NCBI GenBank assembly: GCA_009704065.1
Contig: WLEX01000028.1
Coordinates: 1-9,952 of the forward strand
DNA: 9,952 nt
Reading direction: 5' to 3'
Source of the DNA: Actinomycetota bacterium
GTDB taxonomy: Bacteria > Actinomycetota > Acidimicrobiia > Acidimicrobiales > Ilumatobacteraceae
Each line of letters starts with the position of its first letter. Positions within the stretch are counted from its first letter, which is position 1. Both the position numbers and the translations under genes were made by a program. The notes under the pieces are model-generated. The model was given only the letters and a program-made list of their open reading frames with translations, was not told the origin of the DNA and ran no database searches. Shown piece by piece: positions 1 through 5,952 of the stretch.

Positions 1-1043
1 ACACATCGTGGACCTTCGCCGGCAAAAACAGTGACTGCATTCTGACCAAGTGGCACTCCACGTTCCGTTGCTAGTGATGTGAAAGGTGATCCTTCTTCGT
101 CTTCCGCAAAACAGAAAGAAATTTTCCCCGGGTTTCCGTGTGTTGCTCTGTCTACTTCGCCGGGTCGACCTCCGCCCACATTGCGAATAGTGAGTTGAAC
201 GGCACGACCAATGGTGTTGTTTGCTCTGTTGCCTTGACCAAACGCATTGATGCCCGAGTTCATACCAATTGCTCGTGTGCCGGGACCATTACAAATGATG
301 ACCGGGCCAACAGGCATGGTTGTTGCGAGCACTCCGTGCATATTGAATTGGTCATTGCACACGGCTTCAAGTGCAGCAATTACCCACGGCATGTATTCGG
401 GTAAACATCCGGCCATCACTGCGTTGATAGCAACTTTCTCAACAGTGAGTTCCACTAAATCGGGAGGTGCTATCGCGATGACATCTTGAGGATGCCGCGT
501 AGTGCCGGTAAGCATTCGCAGCACGCGTTCGCGAGTGGGAGGAATGACTGGAAAACCATCGGTCCATCCGCGTGCGTACATTGCTTCGAATTCATCTTCA
601 GCATCAGAGAATTCAACAGTGCGGGCAATAACAGGTGAATCGGTGAACTTTGCACGTAATTTATCGACGATGTCGGGGTCGACACTCATAGAGCCACAAC
701 CAGGGCGCATAGCGGGAAGGTCGCTTCCCATGTCAGCAATGCCCGTGATGCGTTGCCAATCTGTTGCTAGCCATCCAAATGTTCGCTCGACTTCAATGCC
801 ATTTTCTATTTTGATCAACGTAGGCACTGTGTCGATGTTGTGATGCCACGAAACAGCAAGATCGGCATCATGTATGGAAGAAACCGATGAGGGGAAAGTG
901 GGATCGTCTTGCGTGTACACCGTGAGTGCAACGTTCCCTGCAGCAAGTGTGGCTAACACTGGTTCCACCATTTGGCAGGTGGCGCATTCACGTTTCACAA
1001 CGACAACGAATCCATTAGGAAGTACTGGCGCGACCGAACTCAT
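1..1043 (-). CDS. Thioredoxin-fold protein fused to a large conserved domain (3' end outside window)
   Basis: The open frame runs from an ATG at 1043 to the left edge: 347 codons with no stop, so the C-terminus is missing. Residues 1-105 look like a thioredoxin-fold domain, with a CxxC at Cys20-Ala-Thr-Cys23 and a Val-Pro-Thr segment at 73-75 that fits the thioredoxin cis-proline. A linker with Pro-Gly-Cys116-Gly-Ser leads to a large domain from about residue 150. That domain has GWTDGFPVIPPT (159-170), a VEKVAINAVMAGC stretch (201-213), Asn/Gly-rich segments (259-292) and further Cys at 229, 251 and 311. No signal peptide or membrane segment is visible. I recognise this architecture from actinobacterial genomes, but not a proven function; a thiol redox role is inferred from CxxC alone. 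The start is supported by TAGCGT ending 6 bases before the ATG. It diverges from tRNA-Sec by 22 bases, which suggests a tie to selenium metabolism, though its own redox positions are Cys (TGC, TGT) and no in-frame TGA is seen. Confidence 0.8.
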   Translation of the reverse strand, partial: MSSVAPVLPNGFVVVVKRECATCQMVEPVLATLAAGNVALTVYTQDDPTFPSSVSSIHDADLAVSWHHNIDTVPTLIKIENGIEVERTFGWLATDWQRITGIADMGSDLPAMRPGCGSMSVDPDIVDKLRAKFTDSPVIARTVEFSDAEDEFEAMYARGWTDGFPVIPPTRERVLRMLTGTTRHPQDVIAIAPPDLVELTVEKVAINAVMAGCLPEYMPWVIAALEAVCNDQFNMHGVLATTMPVGPVIICNGPGTRAIGMNSGINAFGQGNRANNTIGRAVQLTIRNVGGGRPGEVDRATHGNPGKISFCFAEDEEGSPFTSLATERGVPLGQNAVTVFAGEGPRC

Positions 1044-1049
1044 GGCCGA

Positions 1050-1055
1050 ACGCTA
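1050..1055 (-). promoter_or_regulatory. Candidate -10 element of the thioredoxin-fusion gene
   Basis: On the minus strand TAGCGT fits TANNNT and is followed by exactly 6 bases and then the ATG at 1043. This is the spacing expected when transcription starts on the A of the start codon (leaderless mRNA). No convincing -35 is seen. Confidence 0.45.
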
Positions 1056-1059
1056 CTCT
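1054..1059 (+). promoter_or_regulatory. Candidate -10 element of tRNA-Sec
   Basis: TACTCT fits TANNNT and ends 6 bases before G1066, the first base of the mature tRNA. Transcription could therefore begin at the mature 5' end, with little or no leader for RNase P to remove. It shares the TA at 1054-1055 with the opposite-strand -10 element. No clear -35 is visible. Confidence 0.45.
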
Positions 1060-1065
1060 GACAGT

Positions 1066-1161
1066 GGAGGCGTTTGAGTACCTGGTGGGCTTCGCTGTCT
1101 TCAAAACAGACGGAACGGGAGAACCCCGTTCGGCGGGTTCGATTCCCGTCCGCCTCCGCCA
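1066..1161 (+). tRNA. selC: tRNA-Sec (UCA anticodon), selenocysteine
   Basis: This 96-base RNA has the marks of a bacterial selenocysteine tRNA. The anticodon TCA (1101-1103) lies in the loop CTTCAAA. A long variable arm has a 7-bp stem (1113-1119 with 1125-1131). The T loop is TTCGATT (1138-1144), the discriminator is G1158 and the CCA (1159-1161) is encoded. The acceptor stem pairs 1066-1072 with 1151-1157 (7 bp). The usual eighth pair would be T1073 with C1150, which do not match, but G1132-C1150 lengthens the T stem to 6 bp (1132-1137 with 1145-1150). The coaxial total is still 13 bp, as 7+6 rather than the common bacterial 8+5. The D stem is imperfect (best fold bulges A1080), and the anticodon stem has 4 pairs with a G1094-A1110 mismatch at its base. 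The RNA is charged with Ser, converted by SelA and carried by SelB. It abuts the selB stop codon. Confidence 0.95.
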
Positions 1162-2862
1162 TCACCAGGCTCGACCTCGAATTCGTAGGTCGCCGGCTCT
1201 TGCAGTGAGACCCACTTTGTCGAGACAGGTAGCAAGGGGAATTGCGTGTTTGCGTGTGATGCCCAGGCTGTCACGGAACTGCGACATGGTGAATCCGTGT
1301 GGATGTGATGTCCATAGTGATTCGAGGTGAGGCCTGATTTCAGTCAATGTGTCGACATGAAATGCAATCTTGTCGTGTTCTATCAAGATTTTTCTGTGAA
1401 CAAGCTGGCGAATGATGTTGCGATCAAGATCTGCAGTATCTGGAGTATTAACGCCAGCAGTTCGGAACAGAGCTATGTACGGGTGTTGTAGGAGAGGGTC
1501 CTGTGCTCCCACGCTTGCGACACCATTAGTAATGGTGATCCCTTCAATTGATCGAATCACCTCTTGTTCATAATCAGCAAGATCAGACATAGAGATTTTT
1601 TCTTCTTCTTGCAAACGACGAGTAATCGTGCGCACACATTCTTCATACACATGGGGAAGTGCAAACCACGTTCCCACTGTTGCCTGCAATTGTTGGCCAG
1701 TTAACTGCTGAGCTTCATGGAGCGAGATAAATCCTCGCCCTTCCAAAACTTCGTCCACCGATGAACCAGAATGTGCATTGCGGACAGGCCCACGCGGATC
1801 TAGATCGATGACAACACCTCCACCAACTGTGGAATCAATTCCAGTATCGCGAACAACGACGCGGTCTCCCATTGATAAGGGAAGTGGATGTGCAAATCGC
1901 AAACGAACTGTTCCTGATTCTCCAGGTGAGATGGACGAAGCATGAGCTATTCGCATAGTCGCGCTTTGCATGTTGGTCCCGATGTGAACAGTAAAACTTC
2001 CCTTATGTGTAATAGGTCGCTTGAGTGACTGAATTGCGTCGAGATGAACATCGATGATATTCGTATTTCTAAAAGCGTCTTGTTCGATAAGCGCATCACC
2101 GCGGTGCAACTCTGCTGTATCGATACCTGCGAGGTTGATGGCACATCGTGAGCGAGGTGAACATTGTTCTACGGTCTCATCCAATGTTTGCACTTCTCTG
2201 ATGCGCACAAGTTGTCCGGTACGTGCAATCTGCAACGAATCTCCCACAGAGATAGATGATCCTTCAAGCGTTCCTGTCACGATGGTGCCCGAACCACGAA
2301 TAGTGAAAACACGATCAATAAACAATCGAACTGGGCGGTTATCTTCGTCGGGATGTGATTGCGTAACCAATGTTTCCAATGACTGAATCAATACATCAAT
2401 TCCAGTGTGAGCAACAACTGACGTTCGAACAATTCCTGACCATTGAATAGTGCTGTCTGCAAGTCGCTCTCGTAGGTCGGCCTCAAGGGAGAGCAATTGA
2501 TCTTCCTCAACCTTGTCGCATTTTGTGATGACCACAACTCCTGCGTGGACATGCAGTAGTTGGAGTACTTCAAGGTGTTCTTGTGATTGAGGCATCCATC
2601 CTTCGTTTGCATCAACTACAAATAAGGCAACATCAATGCTGCTAACACCTGCGATCATCGTACGAATGAAATCAGCATGTCCTGGTACGTCGATAAAACT
2701 TAATTGGGTGCCATTTGGAGATACGCAATGCGCAAAACCCAAATCGATGGTCATCCCTTTTTGTTTTTCCTCTGCTAAACGATCAGGGTCTGTGCCCGTT
2801 AGCGCACGAATCAAAGAAGATTTACCGTGGTCTACGTGGCCAGCAGTAGCAATGACGGCCAT
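1162..2862 (-). CDS. selB: Selenocysteine-specific elongation factor SelB
   Basis: This 566-residue translation GTPase delivers Sec-tRNA-Sec to the ribosome at UGA codons marked by a SECIS hairpin. The G domain is complete: P-loop GHVDHGKS at residues 8-15, the SelB-typical IDLGFA at 39-44, DVPGH at 58-62 and TKCD at 113-116 for guanine recognition. Two beta-barrel domains follow, including GSGTIVTGT and VVRDTG-type segments. The C-terminal third is made of winged-helix repeats that bind SECIS in the family, ending in the typical RKHAIPL...D..G.T.R.GD.R pattern. The protein is somewhat shorter than E. coli SelB (614 residues), with the difference in the C-terminal part. The ATG lies 3 bases after the selA TAA with no Shine-Dalgarno sequence, so coupling to selA is likely. 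The stop codon touches the CCA end of the converging tRNA-Sec. Confidence 0.97.
   Translation of the reverse strand: MAVIATAGHVDHGKSSLIRALTGTDPDRLAEEKQKGMTIDLGFAHCVSPNGTQLSFIDVPGHADFIRTMIAGVSSIDVALFVVDANEGWMPQSQEHLEVLQLLHVHAGVVVITKCDKVEEDQLLSLEADLRERLADSTIQWSGIVRTSVVAHTGIDVLIQSLETLVTQSHPDEDNRPVRLFIDRVFTIRGSGTIVTGTLEGSSISVGDSLQIARTGQLVRIREVQTLDETVEQCSPRSRCAINLAGIDTAELHRGDALIEQDAFRNTNIIDVHLDAIQSLKRPITHKGSFTVHIGTNMQSATMRIAHASSISPGESGTVRLRFAHPLPLSMGDRVVVRDTGIDSTVGGGVVIDLDPRGPVRNAHSGSSVDEVLEGRGFISLHEAQQLTGQQLQATVGTWFALPHVYEECVRTITRRLQEEEKISMSDLADYEQEVIRSIEGITITNGVASVGAQDPLLQHPYIALFRTAGVNTPDTADLDRNIIRQLVHRKILIEHDKIAFHVDTLTEIRPHLESLWTSHPHGFTMSQFRDSLGITRKHAIPLATCLDKVGLTARAGDLRIRGRAW
1172..1192 (+). 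terminator. Weak hairpin just after tRNA-Sec, inside the selB 3' end
   Basis: CGACCT (1172-1177) pairs with AGGTCG (1187-1192). The inner CGAATTCG adds two pairs with one bulged T. It begins 11 bases after the CCA end, but no T-run follows, so terminator function is uncertain; the same bases encode the SelB C-terminus. Confidence 0.25.
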
Positions 2863-2865
2863 GGC

Positions 2866-4164
2866 TTACGACAACGAAGTCAATGCTTCGATGATGATGT
2901 GGTCGTCGTTCGGATGCACGCTGCGCAGATCGATGTAGGTGCTGTTCGTTACTGTGCGTGCAATAACTGGTGTTGCATGCATGCGCAATTTCGTACGGTG
3001 ATCACCGGGTACAGAGATTCCGAAAGAGGCAATGGTTGATCCTGGTGCTGAACCGGCACCGATAAGTGAATCGAGAGGAACAGTTGCTCCGATTCCTGAG
3101 GCAGAAACGATGTGCTGCGCACGGCTCTCCAATTGTGTAATAGATGTGGTGACCATGCTCCAGAAAGGAATTTCGGCACAGGCAGTGCGCGCACTGTACG
3201 ACAGAAGAACAGATTGCAATGCGAGAAGTGTGTGGCTGCCTGGTCGAAGAGCGCGCATCAGCGGATGCGACGCACATGCATCAACAAAGTCGGCACGGCC
3301 AGCAATGATTCCGCATTGTGGTCCACCTAACAACTTGTCGCCGCTAAAAGTAACTAGATCTGCACCATCGGCAATTGCCTGCTTTGCTGCTGGTTCATTT
3401 GTAATCCACGATGGAACTCGATCGATATGCCCATTGAGCCATGGTGCAGTGTTGTCGATGAGACCAGAACCAATATCTGCAACGACAGGTACTCCAAGAT
3501 CAGCTAATTCAGCGACACTTGCAGATTCGGTAAAACCCTGGATAGCAAAATTGGAAGGATGCACTTTCAAAATCATTGCAATGTCGTTATGACGAGAGTT
3601 GATTGCACGGGCGTAGTCACGAGCACGGGTTTTGTTTGTGGTGCCGACATCTACTAATCGCGCACCCGATTGCTCCATGACATCGGGAATACGAAACCCA
3701 CCACCAATTTCAACACTTTCACCGCGTGAGACCGCAGCATCACGACCATGTGCAAGTGCAGCCAGTACCAACATGACTGCTGCTGCATTGTTGTTGACAA
3801 CGATTGCATCTTCTACCTGAAGTAATTGAGATAGGAGCGCCGATACCGATGTATGGCGTGATCCGCGTTCACCAGTCGCCAGATTGAACTCAACATTGGT
3901 CGGGCGATCGGAGGAAGCAAAAGAAAGTGGGGCTCGGCCCAGATTGGTGTGCAACAACACACCAGTTCCGTTGATGACAGTTGTTAAGAGCGACAGAGAG
4001 AATTCCGTAGCAACCTCATGAGCGACAGCGATTGCATTCGCTGGTGCTTCATCAACTGCGGTGCGTGCACAATGCACAAGTACTGCATGAGGCAATGAGA
4101 ACTGAGCTGCTAGCTCGCGAGCGATGGCATCGATGGAAGGTGGGTGCGTCGCTTGTGAGGTCAC
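2866..4164 (-). CDS. selA: L-seryl-tRNA(Sec) selenium transferase SelA
   Basis: This 432-residue PLP enzyme converts Ser-tRNA-Sec to selenocysteinyl-tRNA-Sec using selenophosphate, and acts as a large ring in the family. Family motifs are INGTGVLLHTNLGRAPLS (residues 64-81), a Gly-rich EIGGGFRIPDVMEQSGA segment, VGTTNKTR (173-180), VADIGSGL (228-235), and SGDKLLGGPQCG (274-285) with Lys277 as the expected PLP-linked lysine. The length is slightly below E. coli SelA (463 residues), mostly at the N-terminus. A GTG start at 4164 is chosen because TAGGTT ends exactly 6 bases upstream, fitting a leaderless start, and the N-terminal sequence from this point is family-like. It is the first gene of a selA-selB operon and diverges from selD by 26 bases. 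Confidence 0.97.
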   Translation of the reverse strand: MTSQATHPPSIDAIARELAAQFSLPHAVLVHCARTAVDEAPANAIAVAHEVATEFSLSLLTTVINGTGVLLHTNLGRAPLSFASSDRPTNVEFNLATGERGSRHTSVSALLSQLLQVEDAIVVNNNAAAVMLVLAALAHGRDAAVSRGESVEIGGGFRIPDVMEQSGARLVDVGTTNKTRARDYARAINSRHNDIAMILKVHPSNFAIQGFTESASVAELADLGVPVVADIGSGLIDNTAPWLNGHIDRVPSWITNEPAAKQAIADGADLVTFSGDKLLGGPQCGIIAGRADFVDACASHPLMRALRPGSHTLLALQSVLLSYSARTACAEIPFWSMVTTSITQLESRAQHIVSASGIGATVPLDSLIGAGSAPGSTIASFGISVPGDHRTKLRMHATPVIARTVTNSTYIDLRSVHPNDDHIIIEALTSLS

Positions 4165-4170
4165 GTTTTC

Positions 4171-4176
4171 AACCTA
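4171..4176 (-). promoter_or_regulatory. Candidate -10 element of selA-selB
   Basis: Minus-strand TAGGTT is followed by 6 bases and then the selA GTG. It lies one base from the opposing selD -10 candidate, so both promoters would share one 26-base gap. Confidence 0.5.
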
Positions 4177-4177
4177 G

Positions 4178-4183
4178 TAGTTT
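4178..4183 (+). promoter_or_regulatory. Candidate -10 element of selD
   Basis: TAGTTT is followed by 7 bases and then the selD GTG at 4191. There is no Shine-Dalgarno sequence, consistent with a leaderless transcript. It supports the chosen start. Confidence 0.45.
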
Positions 4184-4190
4184 GCGAACT

Positions 4191-5204
4191 GTGAGCAACA
4201 ACGAGAGCCCAATCAAATTGACTGAATGGACCTCGTGTGGAGGGTGCGCTGCGAAATGGGGGGCATCGTTGCTTGCCGACATGGTGAGTGAACTTCCCTC
4301 GGGGATTGACCCTTCACTTCTTGTCGGACTAGCTCCATTTGACGATGCGGCTGTGTATCAACTCACCGACGATGTTGCGTTAGTAAGCACAACAGATTTT
4401 TTCCCACCGCTTGTCGATGATCCGTCAGACTTTGGCGCTATTGCAGCGGCCAATGCTTGTAGCGATGTCTTTGCCATGGGTGGACGTGTAGTACTCGCAG
4501 TAAACATCGCCGCATTTCCCGAAGAGCTTCCTCGAGACGTCATCGCTGCCATCTTTGCGGCGGCTTCTCAAACTGTGATCGATGCAGGTGGCACTATTGC
4601 CGGAGGTCACACCATTCGTAATCCGGAACCAATTTTTGGATTAGCCGTGCAAGGTGTTGTCGACCCGAAACATATTTTCCGCAAAAGTGGCGCGCAGCCC
4701 GGTGACATTGCGATTTTGTCGAAGCCACTTGGTACTGGATTAGTAACGGCAGTCGGAACTAGCGCCCAGAAGAAAGTTGCTATTGCCGGCATGCGTACTT
4801 TGAACCGGGCGGCTGCAGAACAATTGAGAGAACATCAAGATCATGTCCATGCGGTGACCGACGTGACTGGTTATGGATTAGCTGGCCATGGTTGGGAGAT
4901 GGCCGACAGGTCAGGTGTCGCTCTTGTAGTTAATAGTGAAACTTTGCCTCTATATGACGGTGCTGTAGAAATTGCAGAATCGGGTCATCGCACCGGTGGT
5001 GATGCGCGTAACCGCACTTATGTCGAGAATCACCTAGTTGCAACTGCACCTGATGCATACATTGCTCTCTGTTTGGATCCCCAAACATCGGGTGGATTAC
5101 TTGCAGCCGTGACCCCAGAGATTGCAGAAATACTCTGCGCGACGTCCCAATGGACTGCAATCGGTCATTTCACTAGCGGAGCCCCTGGCATCGAAATCCG
5201 TTAA
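4191..5204 (+). CDS. selD: Selenide, water dikinase (selenophosphate synthetase) SelD
   Basis: SelD makes selenophosphate from selenide and ATP, the Se donor for SelA. From the GTG at 4191 the protein is 337 residues, a normal family length. An in-frame ATG at 4032 would give a longer frame, but that extension lies opposite selA and resembles nothing in the family. The N-terminal catalytic segment is SCGGCAAK (15-22), with Cys19 and Lys22 in the places of E. coli Cys17 and Lys20; it is a Cys form, not Sec. Further motifs are APFDDAAVY, the DFFPPLVDDPSDFGAIAAANA...DVFAMGG block that binds ATP and Mg, and AGGHTIRNPEPIFGLAVQG. The C-terminal half has the AIRS-type DVTGYGLAGH and DPQTSGGLL segments. 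It is followed after 23 bases by a MoaD-like gene that may have its own promoter. Confidence 0.97.
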   Translation: MSNNESPIKLTEWTSCGGCAAKWGASLLADMVSELPSGIDPSLLVGLAPFDDAAVYQLTDDVALVSTTDFFPPLVDDPSDFGAIAAANACSDVFAMGGRVVLAVNIAAFPEELPRDVIAAIFAAASQTVIDAGGTIAGGHTIRNPEPIFGLAVQGVVDPKHIFRKSGAQPGDIAILSKPLGTGLVTAVGTSAQKKVAIAGMRTLNRAAAEQLREHQDHVHAVTDVTGYGLAGHGWEMADRSGVALVVNSETLPLYDGAVEIAESGHRTGGDARNRTYVENHLVATAPDAYIALCLDPQTSGGLLAAVTPEIAEILCATSQWTAIGHFTSGAPGIEIR

Positions 5205-5215
5205 CTCGGCACAGA

Positions 5216-5221
5216 TACGAT
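5216..5221 (+). promoter_or_regulatory. Candidate -10 element of the moaD-like/rsiG-like/XRE operon
   Basis: TACGAT is followed by 6 bases and then the GTG at 5228, the same layout as at the other operon heads in this window. It suggests that this operon can be transcribed separately from selD. Confidence 0.4.
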
Positions 5222-5227
5222 GCGGGT

Positions 5228-5467
5228 GTGCCCACAGTTCGTTTTTTTGCTCAGGCCCGTGAGGCAGCTGGTACTGGAAGCGCTGTGATTGCCGGAAATA
5301 CCATCGCCGAAGTGCTTGATTCCGCCGTTTCTCTGTATGGAAATCAATTTCAGGCTGTGCTTGGCATGAGCAAAGTGTGGCTCAATGGTGAAGAGGTGTC
5401 ACGCGAGCATGCTGTGACCGACAAAGATGAAGTAGCGGTGTTGCCGCCAGTGTCGGGAGGAATCTGA
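5228..5467 (+). CDS. MoaD/ThiS-family ubiquitin-like sulfur carrier
   Basis: A 79-residue beta-grasp protein. It opens with VRFFAQAREAAG, typical of MoaD-like proteins, has VWLNGEEV in the middle, and ends DEVAVLPPVSGGI. In the family the C-terminal Gly-Gly is adenylated by a MoeB/E1-like enzyme and turned into a thiocarboxylate that gives sulfur to molybdopterin, thiamin or cysteine synthesis. Here one Ile follows the Gly-Gly, so the tail is not the standard free form; it may need trimming, or may not work as a carrier. A GTG start is required by the frame and fits the TACGAT element 6 bases upstream. The stop overlaps the next start by one base (TGATG). No molybdopterin gene is in view, so the pathway is not settled; adjacency to selD is suggestive only. 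Confidence 0.85.
   Translation: MPTVRFFAQAREAAGTGSAVIAGNTIAEVLDSAVSLYGNQFQAVLGMSKVWLNGEEVSREHAVTDKDEVAVLPPVSGGI
5456..5461 (+). promoter_or_regulatory. Shine-Dalgarno sequence of the rsiG-like gene, formed by Gly-Gly codons
   Basis: GGAGGA lies 5 bases before the ATG at 5467 and is the strongest ribosome binding site in the window. The same six bases are the two Gly codons of the MoaD-like C-terminus. The downstream gene is therefore translated by reinitiation or direct SD loading, unlike the operon heads, which lack an SD. Confidence 0.8.
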
Positions 5468-5952
5468 TGTCATCTGAAATACCTGGCACAGTGGCCGAAA
5501 TTCGTGCGCAACGCAATGCGTTGCAGGGCGAAGAAGATGCCATCTCGTATGTGCGTCGCCTTGCGCAAGGACGCCTTGATCTCGTGCAAGACGAAGAGCG
5601 ACGTCGAGCAAGTGGAAACGAGGCTCCTGTTGGTTCACTCGCTGAACGCCTTGCCGATGTTTTCGGACAACAACACGGTGGGGGCAGTGCACGACCACCA
5701 CGCGAAACAAACGTTCCCGACGATCATCCGTTAGTGAAAGAACTCGACGAGATGTGTGATCACTATCAATTCGAGTCATTAGAGAATCTCGATGATCGAG
5801 GATTGTCAGATCTAGCTGGTGCATTAGGAATGTTCGAAAAATCATGTTCGCAACAACGTCATGAATTATTTGAGCGCATCGATGCACTCACGGCAGCACT
5901 AGTGGCCCAAGTGCGAGCAAGTGGTGCTGGCTCCGTGGTGAAAGATCAGTAA
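5467..5952 (+). CDS. rsiG: RsiG-like cyclic-di-GMP-binding anti-sigma factor
   Basis: This 161-residue, mostly helical cytoplasmic protein has no membrane segment. Residues 23-38 match exactly the E(X)3S(X)2R(X)3Q(X)3D motif by which RsiG binds cyclic-di-GMP: Glu23, Ser27, Arg30, Gln34, Asp38. A second copy near the C-terminus has four of the five positions, Glu124, Ser128, Arg131 and Asp139, with Phe135 where Gln is expected. In Streptomyces, RsiG is an antiparallel two-helix coiled coil with one motif per helix, and with cyclic-di-GMP it holds the sigma factor WhiG inactive. The two helices here, separated by a Gly/Pro-rich linker (about 48-85), fit that plan. Function is inferred from the motifs; no sigma gene is in view. 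The ATG overlaps the upstream stop by one base, and the stop overlaps the next ATG (TAATG). Annotation pipelines would probably call it hypothetical or aerial mycelium formation protein. Confidence 0.8.
   Translation: MSSEIPGTVAEIRAQRNALQGEEDAISYVRRLAQGRLDLVQDEERRRASGNEAPVGSLAERLADVFGQQHGGGSARPPRETNVPDDHPLVKELDEMCDHYQFESLENLDDRGLSDLAGALGMFEKSCSQQRHELFERIDALTAALVAQVRASGAGSVVKDQ

Noticed and set aside
619..700. Possible UGSC-type (seleno)protein motif around Cys116 of the left-edge gene
   Set aside because: The sequence is PGCGSM, and the surroundings do not match the UGSC family as I recall it; the codon is TGT, not TGA.
3032..3592. 186-codon plus-strand open frame opposite selA
   Set aside because: It is the antisense shadow of a clearly conserved selA coding region, with no protein-like motifs.
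4032..4190. N-terminal extension of selD from an ATG at 4032
   Set aside because: It lies antisense to the selA 5' coding region, has no family similarity, and would extend SelD well beyond normal length; the GTG at 4191 gives the usual N-terminus.
5399..5887. 162-codon minus-strand open frame opposite the rsiG-like gene
   Set aside because: Antisense shadow, rich in His and Arg; the plus-strand gene has an SD sequence, coupled overlaps and a recognised motif.
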